Positions 8,465-16,790 of a stretch of 64,000 bases of DNA are shown piece after piece. The position numbers were made by a program, and so were the translations under genes. The notes under the pieces are model-generated. The model made no database searches. It worked only from the letters and a program-made list of their open reading frames with translations, and was not told the origin of the DNA. Source of the stretch: Verrucomicrobiota bacterium (GTDB taxonomy: Bacteria; Verrucomicrobiota; Verrucomicrobiia; Verrucomicrobiales; Verrucomicrobiaceae); contig JANYCZ010000001.1 in NCBI GenBank assembly GCA_025360015.1, positions 118,800-182,799 of the forward strand, given 5' to 3'. Each line of letters begins with the position of its first letter. Position 1 is the stretch's first letter.

Positions 8465-10105
8465 TCACTTGCCTTTGCTTTTCGACTTGCTGCCGCTGGC
8501 TTTTTTGACGGTGGCTTTTGCATCACCCGACTTCGACAGCGGTGGTGGTGGCTCCGCCAGAACAGGGGGGATCGCAGCCGCCGCAGGATCAATCACTGGA
8601 GCAGTGCCGCCCGCGGTTGCAGCCGGAGGCGTCGTGATCGTTCCGGGCGTACCTGCAGTGGCGGCGTCACCGGTCACCGCAGGCATGACGGTGATTGCCG
8701 GCGGCTCCGCTTTCTTGAAGGGGTCTTCCCACACATGCAGCGCAAACCCTGCGCCGATGCCGCCGACTTCGCCCAGCAGGGACTGGCATTTCTCCTGCCA
8801 CTTCGCGAGATCAGGTGCACTCCGTTCCTTCTCAGCGGTGCCGGGAAAGATGAGATAGGTCACCTTCAGATCACTCTCCGGGCGGATGTAGGGCGTGGCT
8901 TTCGGATTGATCGTCTTGGCCATGCGCAGCGAGGCCTCGCCCATCTTGAAGCTGGGGCCGTAGTCGCCGCAGATGGCGGGATAGATTTGGCCTTCGTAGA
9001 TGACAGCGGCGTAGTCGCCGATCTGCGGCGTGAACTTGTTCTGATCCGCGTAGCCGCGAAACAGCAGCGAGATGACGATGAAGGGATCTTTGTCCGCGAT
9101 AAGGCTGCTGCGCACTTTGAAGTCGGCGATCTCGAGCTTAAGCTGTTCAATCATGACTTTGAGTTCACGATTGCGTGAGGAGCTGAGGCCTTTCTGCGCG
9201 AGATCATCCTGCGCTTTTTGCAGACGCGCCTCCCATTTCGTCAGCAGCGGGTTTGGGTTTTTGGTCGTCTTCGCCCAGGCATAGCTGGTGAAGGGTTGGT
9301 AGTAGTCGGAGAGATAAATGTACTCGTCCAGCGTCGGCATGCGGTCACCGTCCGAGCCGTCGGCCACCACATCCATCTCCGACTGAATGAGCAGCGCGCG
9401 GCGCTGCGTGGCGGGGTGCGTCAGTTCCAGGATGGTCTCGGTGTCGTAGAAGTTGTGGCGGTCGAGGATCTTGTTAAGGCGGGTGAGATCATTCTGCACC
9501 CGGTGGGTTTTGTTTTCGTACAGCTTGTGGTAAAATCCGCTGACCTTCCCCGCAGACAGCATGGCTTCGAGGCCGGGCAGGATGGCGGGCAGGTTTTTGT
9601 TGATGCGGGAGAGCTCGGCCAGCGTCTGGTTCGCCTTCGGTATGCGGATGCTGAGCTGAAATTCCGCCTTGTACGCTTCGGGATCCAGCCGCTCCAGGCT
9701 GGCAAAGCTGCCCTGCTCGGTGAGCAGATTGGTTTTGACCGTGATGCCGTTGAAGAGCGTGGCCACGTCGATGTCCTTGCGCGAAATGAACTTGTCAGGC
9801 AGCGGTGGCTGCACTTCGCGGATGACTTCCTTGGTCACCTCTTTCACCACAGGCACCTCCTTGATCACATCGCGTAAAACGTCTCGCGTGACGATGCGCT
9901 CCTTGGTGCTCCGCGCGGAGGTCACGATGTCCTGGATGCCCTGCTTGATCTTGCCGGCGTAGGGCGTGAAAGGCAGCGTCAGCCCGATGATCAGGGTGAG
10001 CAGAAACAGCATCCGGATGAGCGAGCCAAAGCAGCCGCGTTTCCGGCGCTGCGATTGATACGGAGCAGGGGCGCCCGTGGCGGGCAGGGGAGATTCCAAA
10101 GACAT
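8465..10105 (-). CDS. Membrane-anchored protein with a GH75 (chitosanase)-like segment
   Basis: A 546-aa protein with a short basic cytoplasmic N-terminus, one transmembrane helix at about 29-48, and a long extracytoplasmic region. Residues 60-110 are charged and helical. A segment at about 345-440 reads GDYAAVIYEGQIYPAICGDY, then GPSFKMGEASLRMA, then VTYLIFPGTAE. This resembles the core of glycoside hydrolase family 75 (GH75), whose signature is near GDxGPxxxxGEAS and YxxFPGS. The acidic residues of that core (D in CGDYG, E in GEAS) are kept. The C-terminus is Pro/Ala-rich and ends with a Lys/Ser-rich tail. Enzyme activity is an inference; it could be a non-catalytic relative. The downstream secreted gene starts 47 bp beyond the stop. 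Confidence 0.72.
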   Translation of the reverse strand: MSLESPLPATGAPAPYQSQRRKRGCFGSLIRMLFLLTLIIGLTLPFTPYAGKIKQGIQDIVTSARSTKERIVTRDVLRDVIKEVPVVKEVTKEVIREVQPPLPDKFISRKDIDVATLFNGITVKTNLLTEQGSFASLERLDPEAYKAEFQLSIRIPKANQTLAELSRINKNLPAILPGLEAMLSAGKVSGFYHKLYENKTHRVQNDLTRLNKILDRHNFYDTETILELTHPATQRRALLIQSEMDVVADGSDGDRMPTLDEYIYLSDYYQPFTSYAWAKTTKNPNPLLTKWEARLQKAQDDLAQKGLSSSRNRELKVMIEQLKLEIADFKVRSSLIADKDPFIVISLLFRGYADQNKFTPQIGDYAAVIYEGQIYPAICGDYGPSFKMGEASLRMAKTINPKATPYIRPESDLKVTYLIFPGTAEKERSAPDLAKWQEKCQSLLGEVGGIGAGFALHVWEDPFKKAEPPAITVMPAVTGDAATAGTPGTITTPPAATAGGTAPVIDPAAAAIPPVLAEPPPPLSKSGDAKATVKKASGSKSKSKGK

Positions 10106-10150
10106 ACGCGTGCAGAAGTTTAATCTCGTTTCAGTCCCAGAGCGGGCGCA

Positions 10151-10828
10151 TCATCCTTCTTCCAGCTTGCCTTCTTTGAGCAGCAGCCGGCGGTCACCCC
10201 GCTTGGCCAGGGTTTGATCATGCGTGACGACGATGAGGGTCTTCTTCGCTTCATCCACCACCTGCATCAGCATGTCGATCACGCCGCTGCCGGTGCTCGC
10301 ATCCAGATTCCCAGTGGGTTCGTCGGCGTAGATGATGCCAGGGTTGTTGATGAGTGCGCGGGCGATGGCCACACGCTGCTGCTCGCCGCCGGAAAGCTCG
10401 GTGGGCAGATGCTGGAGGCGTGCAGTCAGGCCTACTTTGTCCAGCAGTTCACGCGCGCGAGTCTCGGCCTTTTTGCCGCCGATCATCGCTGGCAGCATCA
10501 CATTTTCCAGCGCGGTCAGTTCTGGCAGCAGGAAGTAATGCTGGAAGACAAAACCCATCACTTGATTGCGCGTGCGCGCACGCTCCGCCGCCGCCGCTTG
10601 GTACAAAGAGCGGCCATGCACCATCACATCCCCCGAAGTGGGCTGCTCCAGCCCGCCCAGCACATACAGCAGCGTCGTCTTGCCCGCTCCCGACTGCCCG
10701 CAGAGAAACACCTTTTCTCCCGCAGCGACTTCAATGTTGACCCCCTGCAGCACGGGCAGATCATGCCCCGCGAGGTGGTAGGTACGATGCACATCGTGTG
10801 CGGCGAGTGGGGCTGCTTCCTGGCTCAT
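10151..10828 (-). CDS. ABC transporter ATP-binding protein, LolD type
   Basis: A 225-aa ATPase from the ATG at 10828; a GTG at 10861 would add 11 residues. It has the full motif set: Walker A GQSGAGKTT near 45-53, Q-loop VFQHYFLLPELT, signature LSGGEQQRVAIARAL near 144, Walker B IIYADEPTGNLD and switch VVTHD. The Q-loop and signature match the LolD/MacB/FtsE group, which drives lipoprotein release from the inner membrane or related efflux. No LolC/E-like permease lies next to it, so the partner must be elsewhere. It is adjacent to trmL, with the start codons about 40 bp apart. Confidence 0.87.
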   Translation of the reverse strand: MSQEAAPLAAHDVHRTYHLAGHDLPVLQGVNIEVAAGEKVFLCGQSGAGKTTLLYVLGGLEQPTSGDVMVHGRSLYQAAAAERARTRNQVMGFVFQHYFLLPELTALENVMLPAMIGGKKAETRARELLDKVGLTARLQHLPTELSGGEQQRVAIARALINNPGIIYADEPTGNLDASTGSGVIDMLMQVVDEAKKTLIVVTHDQTLAKRGDRRLLLKEGKLEEG

Positions 10829-10867
10829 GGATGATTGGGGTGTACGCTCCGCAGATGCCACGCGGCG

Positions 10868-11329
10868 TCAAGGCATGATGCCCGCCTGCGTGCGTTGTCT
10901 GAGTGTTTCGTACATGACGATTCCTGCGGCCGTGGCCAGATTCAAACTCCGCGTCCCTTGCATCGGGATGCGCAGGCAGCGCTCCGGCTCAATCACCGAG
11001 GCAGGAATGCCGCGTGTCTCGGGGCCAAAGACGAGGTAAATCTCCGCCGCTGTGAGGTCGGCCTCCCAGTAGGTCTGCTCGCCCTGGCATTCGATGAACC
11101 AGCAGGCAGCCTCGGCAGGCATCGCCGCCGCCAGCGCCTCCCACGTGTCCCACACGCGCACCTCCACCTCCTGCCAGTAGTCCAGGCCAGCACGCTTGAG
11201 CTGTTTATCGTCCAGGCTGAAGCCCAGCGGTTTGACCAGGTGCAGCCGCGCATTCGTGGCCAGGCACAACCGCCCGATGGCACCCGTGTTGTGCGGAATC
11301 TCCGGCTGAAACAGGACGACGTTCAGCAT
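10868..11329 (-). CDS. trmL: tRNA (cytidine(34)-2'-O)-methyltransferase TrmL
   Basis: A 153-aa SPOUT-fold methyltransferase of typical TrmL length. It begins MLNVVLFQPEIPHNTGAIGR, with motif 1 residues N14 and R20. Motif 2 is LVFGPETRGIP, and motif 3 is RIPMQGTRSLNLATAAGIV, the conserved SAM-binding knot. TrmL 2'-O-methylates the wobble base of leucine tRNAs. It sits 8 bp from the GtrA gene on the same strand and just upstream of the ABC ATPase. Confidence 0.95.
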   Translation of the reverse strand: MLNVVLFQPEIPHNTGAIGRLCLATNARLHLVKPLGFSLDDKQLKRAGLDYWQEVEVRVWDTWEALAAAMPAEAACWFIECQGEQTYWEADLTAAEIYLVFGPETRGIPASVIEPERCLRIPMQGTRSLNLATAAGIVMYETLRQRTQAGIMP

Positions 11330-11337
11330 GGTGGCTC

Positions 11338-11838
11338 TCAGCCTTTAAACACAAAGAACTTCCGGCAGATGAAATTCACTAAAGTCGATGCCACAATCAT
11401 GAGCCCCTGTGCAGCCCATGTGCCAATGCCATAAAGCTTGATAAACATCGGCCCGGCAAAGAGACCGGCCAGAAATCCCACAGAACTCACCACCGTGAAG
11501 TAAAAGAATTCCATCGCCCGGTTGTGGCGTCCTGGGGTGAACACCCACAGCGAATTGGTCACATAAGCGAAAACATTGCCAAAACAGAAGGCAATGCAGT
11601 TGCCGTACACACTGTTCAGAGCCCGCACCTCTTTCGGCAGGTGGTCGTCGAAGGCCGGGAAGAACCAGGTGCACACCCCTCTCCAGATCAGCGTCGTGAT
11701 GAAAAGCGAGCCGACTCCACAGATGGCATATTTGATAAACTGAATGGCCGGATGCGTGTCACGCGTGTTCAGCCTCGCCAGAATCGCACGCCAGTTGTTT
11801 TCACGAAAAAATTGAAGAGCCTCACCGATTTTTGACAT
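11338..11838 (-). CDS. GtrA family membrane protein
   Basis: A 166-aa protein with four transmembrane helices spread over about 30-160. The start is at the ATG at 11838 (MSKIGEALQFF); a TTG 36 bp upstream is less likely. The order is helix, polar loop, FGNVFAYVTNSLWVF, two more helices, then NFICRKFFVF at the C-terminus, as in the GtrA/DPMS-type small membrane family. Members help move polyprenyl-linked sugars or modify cell-surface glycans; the substrate here is unknown. No glycosyltransferase lies beside it. Confidence 0.85.
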   Translation of the reverse strand: MSKIGEALQFFRENNWRAILARLNTRDTHPAIQFIKYAICGVGSLFITTLIWRGVCTWFFPAFDDHLPKEVRALNSVYGNCIAFCFGNVFAYVTNSLWVFTPGRHNRAMEFFYFTVVSSVGFLAGLFAGPMFIKLYGIGTWAAQGLMIVASTLVNFICRKFFVFKG

Positions 11839-11892
11839 ATCGCGTGAGGCTCTCCGGGGATCGTTGCTATGCAAGCAAAGGATGCGTTTCGA

Positions 11893-12225
11893 TCAATTGT
11901 AGTGGTAGTTGCCGTTGCGGTCGTAGTAACCCTGCTGTGGCGGGCCATTGCGGTAGTTCTGCTGCGGGTAGCCTTGCTGCTGGCCCTGGTAGTACTGCTG
12001 CTGCTGGCGCTGATCACGGGCATTGCCGAGGGCATTGCCACCCACGGCTCCGAGGCCGGCACCAATGGCGGCGCCTTCAAGGCCGCGGCCACTTTGATTG
12101 CCGATGATGCCACCGACAGCTGCGCCGCCCAAGGCACCCAGCACAGAGCCGGTTTGAGCATTGGGACCCGAGGCACAGGAGACCAGTGAGACGGCTGTTA
12201 GAATCGTGAGGAGGCTTTTTTTCAT
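11893..12225 (-). CDS. Glycine-zipper lipoprotein, copy 1
   Basis: A 110-aa lipoprotein. The signal peptide ends in the lipobox LVSC with Cys at residue 17. Residues 28-68 are a glycine zipper (GALGGAAVGGIIGNQSGRG, then GAAIGAGLGAVGGNALG) that is predicted to pack as helices in the outer membrane, as in YMGG/OmpA-like Gly-zipper proteins. The tail is Gln/Tyr/Asn-rich (QQYYQGQQQGYPQQNY). It is a tandem paralogue of the next gene upstream (12286-12522), with near-identical zipper cores. Function unknown; similar lipoproteins often respond to envelope stress. Confidence 0.88.
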   Translation of the reverse strand: MKKSLLTILTAVSLVSCASGPNAQTGSVLGALGGAAVGGIIGNQSGRGLEGAAIGAGLGAVGGNALGNARDQRQQQQYYQGQQQGYPQQNYRNGPPQQGYYDRNGNYHYN

Positions 12226-12285
12226 GTTTGTTGTTTGGATGGGATGAGAGGAGATGGGATGAGAAGAATCAATGAGAGACTTGGA

Positions 12286-12522
12286 TTAATAGTAGTAACC
12301 GCGACGGCGGTCCTGGGCGTTCCCGATGGCATTGCCACCCAGCGCACCGAGGCCGGCACCGATCGCCGCGCCTTCGAGGCCACGACCACTTTGAGATCCA
12401 ATGATGCCGCCGACGGCGGCACCGCCGAGTCCGCCAATGACAGCCCCCTGTTGCGCACCGGGTCCGGAGGCGCAGGATGAGAATGTGGCAGCGGTGAGGA
12501 TGGAGAGTATGAGGTGTTTCAT
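12286..12522 (-). CDS. Glycine-zipper lipoprotein, copy 2
   Basis: A 78-aa lipoprotein beginning MKHLILSILTAATFSSC (lipobox FSSC). The Gly-zipper core (GGLGGAAVGGIIGSQSGRG, then GAAIGAGLGALGGNAIG) matches copy 1 residue for residue over most of its length. It lacks copy 1's Gln/Tyr tail and ends RRRGYYY. The two genes are 60 bp apart in the same direction, so they are a recent tandem duplication. It starts within about 200 bp of the divergent secreted-protein gene at 12727. Confidence 0.85.
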   Translation of the reverse strand: MKHLILSILTAATFSSCASGPGAQQGAVIGGLGGAAVGGIIGSQSGRGLEGAAIGAGLGALGGNAIGNAQDRRRGYYY

Positions 12523-12726
12523 AATATTCGTCTTCTAGGAGTCTGCTTTGTCGTTAAAAAAGCCCGATTTGTTCACAAAGAAAAGCAAATTCCTGCGGAC
12601 ACGGGCAAGTTGTCATTCCTTAATACGCAGCGCGCCACATCTCCGGCCCCCTCCGCCTTTCTTTATTTGACGGGCATTCTGCCAGCGGCTACAAAGCCCT
12701 CCGCTTCCCCCCTTCCAAACCTCTCT

Positions 12727-13341
12727 ATGCACGTGCGTTTCTTTCTTCGCTCTCTGTTTGCTGTCTCGCTTCTCAGCCTCGCCGCTTTGCCGGTCCAGGC
12801 AGAGCAGCTCTCGCTGGATCATCCCTGCGCCGCCCTGGTGAAAAAGTACCTCACTGCCGTCGTGCAGCAGGACTGGAAGACCGCCTCCCAGATGCTCGTG
12901 CCCTCCTCCCTGGAGCGCCGCCAGCGTGAAACGGTCAACATCATCAAAACGGCCCCCACCATGACCGATGAGGAGAACATGCTCGCCGGGTACAATGTGA
13001 AGGGCGTGGGCGAACTGGAAAAGATGTCGCCGCAGGAATTCTATCAGGTGGATCGCGAAGCCTGGCACAAAAAGCTCAAGCTCACCCCCGAGGCCACCAA
13101 GCGGAAGCAGGAGACCCTCAAGATCATTGTGCTCGGACTCGTCGAAGAAAAAGACAAGGGCTACGTCCACGCCACCGTCCGCACTTCGCAGGAAACCCTC
13201 ACCGACAAGATCGAGGAACTCTTCCTCATCTCGTTCGTGACCGACCCTGCTCATCCGAAGGCCTTCCTCATCTCCCCCGAGATGAAAGACCGCCCCGTCA
13301 TCACTCCCCTGGACGGTTCCGCTCCAAAGGAAGAGAAGTAA
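12727..13341 (+). CDS. Secreted protein of unknown function
   Basis: A 204-aa protein starting at the ATG at 12727 (MHVRFFLRSLFAVSLL). The signal peptide likely ends after PVQA near residue 24. An in-frame extension upstream to 12514 would be rich in unlikely residues and covers the divergent promoter region, so I reject it. The mature protein is mostly helical (YLTAVVQQDWKTASQMLVPS), then has a beta-rich end (FLISPEMKDRPV). It is like the NTF2-type or DUF4440-like small periplasmic proteins in shape, but no family can be named with confidence. A strong terminator follows at 13387. Confidence 0.8.
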   Translation: MHVRFFLRSLFAVSLLSLAALPVQAEQLSLDHPCAALVKKYLTAVVQQDWKTASQMLVPSSLERRQRETVNIIKTAPTMTDEENMLAGYNVKGVGELEKMSPQEFYQVDREAWHKKLKLTPEATKRKQETLKIIVLGLVEEKDKGYVHATVRTSQETLTDKIEELFLISFVTDPAHPKAFLISPEMKDRPVITPLDGSAPKEEK

Positions 13342-13386
13342 GCCTCACGGCAGAAGTGAGCTGCTGACAGTCGATACCCAAGCTTC

Positions 13387-13416
13387 AAAGGCCCCAACGA
13401 AAGTTGGGGCCTTTTT
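13387..13416 (+). terminator. Rho-independent terminator after the secreted protein gene
   Basis: Stem AAAGGCCCCAAC with loop GAAA and arm GTTGGGGCCTTT, followed by a T tract (TTTTTG). It is a perfect 12-bp stem with a GNRA-type loop, 45 bp after the stop at 13341. This is a textbook intrinsic terminator. Confidence 0.93.
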
Positions 13417-13630
13417 GCGTCTCCACTGGAACGCATGTTCATCGGAACCTCACCGCACATAGATCCTGGCACTCTCCTGGAGTTGGGCTGCGCAAACCGG
13501 TGGCGAAGGACGCACAGCGATCACCGCCATGTAAACGCGCGAGCCCATGGCTCAGGCAAATGGCTGCATCTTTCATAAGGATTAAGACTGGGAGCGCCGC
13601 TGACCAAGGCGGAGCCGATCAAGATGCACT
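13417..13630. other. Intergenic region before the alcohol dehydrogenase
   Basis: About 210 bp with no supported gene. No sigma-70-like promoter stands out. An A/T-richer patch just upstream of 13631 probably carries the promoter of the dehydrogenase gene. Confidence 0.5.
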
Positions 13631-14824
13631 ATGAAAGCAGCCGTATTCCATCGCCCAGGTAAAATCACCGTCGATAATGTTCCTGATCCTAAAATCAAGG
13701 AGCCCACAGACATCATTGTTCGCGTCACAGCCACCGCCATCTGCGGCTCGGACCTGCACATGTACAATGGCTTCCTTCCACAGGCGAAACCCCTGGTCAT
13801 GGGCCATGAGTTCATGGGCATCGTTGAAGACGTCGGCGCAGGCGTCAGCAAGCTGAAAACCGGGGACAGGGTGATCGTTCCCTTTCCCATTGCCTGCGGA
13901 GGGTGCTTCTTCTGCGCGCACAATCTTCCTGGTGCCTGCGAACATTCCAATCCCGGAAAATATGGCCCTGAAGGAGGCATCCTGAAGGAGAAAGGCGGCG
14001 GCATGTTTGGTTACAGTGACCTTTACGGCGGCTACGATGGCGGGCAGGCGGAATACGTCCGTGTGCCCTACGCTGACGTGGGGCCGCGCCGGATTGATTC
14101 CGCGCTGGAGGATGAAGAGGTGCTGTTCCTCACCGATATTTTTCCCACCGGCTACACCGCCGTTGATTGGGGCGGAGTGAAAGGCGGTGAGACCGTGGCG
14201 GTCTTCGGCTGCGGGCCCGTCGGACTGATGGCGCAGAAGGTGGCATGGGCCAGAGGAGCTCAAAGAGTGATCGGCGTTGATCTTGAAAACTACCGGCTGG
14301 AGATGGCCCGCAAGGTCTGCAAATCAGAGACGATCAACCTTCATGAGGTTGACCCGGTGGAAGCCATCCGGGACATGACTGAAGGGCGTGGCGCGGATGT
14401 GTGCATTGACGCCGTAGGCCAGGAGGCGGAGCGCAGCATCTGGGACCGCATCGCCAATGTCGTGCACCTTCAGGTGGGCAGCTTGAACGCCCTCCGCATG
14501 TGTCTGAGCGCCGTGCGCCGTGGCGGTGTCGTCAGCGTAGTGGGTGTCTATGGAGTGCCGTATGACAATTTCCCACTGGGCCAGATTTTTGACAAAGGGA
14601 TCACCCTGCGTTTTGGGCAGGCACCGGTTCAGGCCTGTGTGGATGATTTGCTGCAATGGGTGGAAACGAAAAAGATTCGTTTGGACGACATCATCACTCA
14701 CCGCCTCGCACTGGATCAGGCATCCCATGCTTATGACATCTTCAACCGCAAGCAGGACGGCTGCGTGAAGGTCGTGATGTATCCCGGCGAGACATCCCAG
14801 TCTCCTGTGGAAGCGGTGCTTTGA
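13631..14824 (+). CDS. Zinc-dependent alcohol dehydrogenase family protein
   Basis: A 397-aa medium-chain dehydrogenase. Catalytic-zinc ligands are C38 (ICGSD) and H59 (MGHEF). Structural-zinc cysteines are C89, C92, C95 and C103 (ACGGCFFCAHNLPGAC). The NAD(P)-binding Rossmann turn is VFGCGPVGLMAQK near 190, followed by VIGVD. The long insertion at about 105-130 and the tail match the glutathione-independent formaldehyde dehydrogenase-like group, but the real substrate cannot be told. It stands alone, with the AsmA-like gene on the opposite strand starting 15 bp after its stop. Confidence 0.93.
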   Translation: MKAAVFHRPGKITVDNVPDPKIKEPTDIIVRVTATAICGSDLHMYNGFLPQAKPLVMGHEFMGIVEDVGAGVSKLKTGDRVIVPFPIACGGCFFCAHNLPGACEHSNPGKYGPEGGILKEKGGGMFGYSDLYGGYDGGQAEYVRVPYADVGPRRIDSALEDEEVLFLTDIFPTGYTAVDWGGVKGGETVAVFGCGPVGLMAQKVAWARGAQRVIGVDLENYRLEMARKVCKSETINLHEVDPVEAIRDMTEGRGADVCIDAVGQEAERSIWDRIANVVHLQVGSLNALRMCLSAVRRGGVVSVVGVYGVPYDNFPLGQIFDKGITLRFGQAPVQACVDDLLQWVETKKIRLDDIITHRLALDQASHAYDIFNRKQDGCVKVVMYPGETSQSPVEAVL

Positions 14825-14839
14825 TCGGTCCTCGCCCTC

Positions 14840-16714
14840 TCAATCCTCGTCCAGCATCCCCAAGGCGCGGAAGGGCAGGGTCAGGCCGGTGCTGAGGGCT
14901 TGACTGGTGAATTCCACGCCGCCGCTGGCGGCTTGGACAGTCTTCTCCATGGCGACGAGGGGGCCTTCGGGGGAGATGCGTACGGCATGGAGCGGTCCGC
15001 TGATGTCCATGTTGGTGAGCGCGTGGCTGAGCGGGGAGGTGGCGATACCCACAATGCCGCGCAAGTTGGCCCGGGCATGACCGGCCACCTTTCTGCGGAC
15101 CAGATCCACGGTGCCTTCGGCGGTCACGGTGACGGATTCGCTGCGGGCCTTGAAGGGATCGATGGTGGCGATACCCTTGGTCATGACAAAGGACACCTGA
15201 AACTCCCCCGTTCCATCGGTGCCTTTGCGCGGCAGCAGCTTGGGGAAAAGCGAGTAAGCCTGATCCAGAACCGGAATGTGGACCACTGGCGCGTTCGTCA
15301 GCACCACCGTGCCGCCACCGGTGGACCGCTCGGGATCGCGGCCGCAGATCGCTCCCTTGTAGGCCATGGTGAGCTCAGACTTGTCGAGCTTGGAGCTGAC
15401 CTTGCCCGCCCACGGGGAAAGATGGGAAATGTTGAGCGATTGCAGCGCGATGTCTGCCTTGCTCAACACCCTGCCATTGTAGGTGCCATCAAGCGCAAAG
15501 CTGCCGCCCAGTAGCCTGCCCTTCATGCCTTTGATGTCCCACGTGCGGTCCGCATAGGACACGCTTCCAGTGAGGTCCTCGACACTCAGCGGATGCTTCT
15601 GCACGCTCACCACAATATCGGCCGGGCTGCGAGTTTGCAGACGGGCGAGCGTCCACGAGGGCGGCTCGTCATGCTCATGCCAGACGCAGGTGAAGTTCCG
15701 GGCGCTGATGTCGGGAAAGGTCTTCACATGGACCGACTGCGGCAGCTTTTGGGCCAGCACGGGCACATTGCCCATGAGCTCGAACAAGTCGGCCTTGCCA
15801 CTGAGATGGTCGATGCGCAGGGTCTTCGCATCGGTTTGGAAAGTCCCGGAGAACTCGTCGCTGTGGCCGTGGGTGTCAGTGGCCGTGCCCTCCAGCAGCA
15901 GCGGCGTGCCCTTCCAGCCCCCCGCACGCGTCAGTTTTACCTTGGAGCTGCCCTTGGCAAATTTTACCTGGTTCGTGGAGTCCATGCCATCCTGGTTCAC
16001 CTGCGCATCGCTCACGGCTTCATTCATCGCCACGCCACGCCATTCCACCTGATGCCCCTCGCCATGCAGCCCGGCAGTCCACTTCCACGGCCTCTCCCTC
16101 ACATCCATCCTGAACGTCCCCGTAACCTTAAAATCCCCATGCCCCGGCGAAAAATTCAGCGTGTTGAAAACGCCGCGCAGCGCCTTGAGGTGAAGCTGAA
16201 AGTCGGACTTGGGCCCGGTGTTTTCGGACGCCGTGATGATCTCCCCGGTCACGTCAATCGTCAGCCCTCCTCGGTGCAAAACGAGGTGCCGCATCGCCAC
16301 CTTGTCTGCCTGCACGATGAAGTCGGTAGTGAAATGCTCCAGCTGCACGGCCCCTTCCGCATCATTGACCACCATCGTGGTTTCCTCCGCATTCCAGTGC
16401 GTGATGACGGCGCGGGCATCCCAAGAGGCGCGCCATTCGAGGTCAATGTTCACCTTGGAAATGGAGGCCACGGGCTCCCGGCCAGCGGTGCGGCGGGTCA
16501 GGTTGGCATCCTGCAGGGTGATGCCGCCCCAAGGCGTCCACGTTTCGCTCTTGTAGGTCAGTTCCAGGCCCCGATCCGCGAGCCTCTGCTCCAGTTTGGA
16601 GCGGGCCTTTCCCACCAGCCACTCGTAGGTGCCCCACAGCAGTAGCGGAAGCAGGGCCGCAAAGAGCAACCAGCGAAGTTTGCGGTAAGGCGTGGAGCGG
16701 GGCGGGGGAGGCAT
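14840..16714 (-). CDS. AsmA-like / DUF3971-type envelope protein
   Basis: A 624-aa protein with one N-terminal signal anchor (residues 11-30) and a long beta-rich periplasmic region with no cysteine pattern. Repeating short strands with small loops (for example LTGSVSYADRTWDIKGMKG, then VGIATSPLSHAL) fit the AsmA/TamB-like repeating beta-groove fold. In other bacteria such proteins span the periplasm and move lipids or help outer-membrane assembly. Assignment is by overall character, not by a sharp motif. It is convergent with the dehydrogenase and just downstream of the menE end. Confidence 0.75.
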   Translation of the reverse strand: MPPPPRSTPYRKLRWLLFAALLPLLLWGTYEWLVGKARSKLEQRLADRGLELTYKSETWTPWGGITLQDANLTRRTAGREPVASISKVNIDLEWRASWDARAVITHWNAEETTMVVNDAEGAVQLEHFTTDFIVQADKVAMRHLVLHRGGLTIDVTGEIITASENTGPKSDFQLHLKALRGVFNTLNFSPGHGDFKVTGTFRMDVRERPWKWTAGLHGEGHQVEWRGVAMNEAVSDAQVNQDGMDSTNQVKFAKGSSKVKLTRAGGWKGTPLLLEGTATDTHGHSDEFSGTFQTDAKTLRIDHLSGKADLFELMGNVPVLAQKLPQSVHVKTFPDISARNFTCVWHEHDEPPSWTLARLQTRSPADIVVSVQKHPLSVEDLTGSVSYADRTWDIKGMKGRLLGGSFALDGTYNGRVLSKADIALQSLNISHLSPWAGKVSSKLDKSELTMAYKGAICGRDPERSTGGGTVVLTNAPVVHIPVLDQAYSLFPKLLPRKGTDGTGEFQVSFVMTKGIATIDPFKARSESVTVTAEGTVDLVRRKVAGHARANLRGIVGIATSPLSHALTNMDISGPLHAVRISPEGPLVAMEKTVQAASGGVEFTSQALSTGLTLPFRALGMLDED

Positions 16715-16790
16715 GGGAATGCGCGCAGGGAGCGTGGCCTAATATGGCCAAATGCTATCGCGCCACCGGGTCGGGTCGGCTCCCTCTCAT

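Noticed and set aside
8419..8592. N-terminal extension of the secreted protein at 7645
   Set aside because: It overlaps the upstream gene, is highly basic and sits before a clean signal peptide at 8418.
12514..12726. Upstream extension of the secreted protein at 12727
   Set aside because: It would cover the divergent promoter area and has no signal-like start; the ATG at 12727 begins a clean signal peptide.
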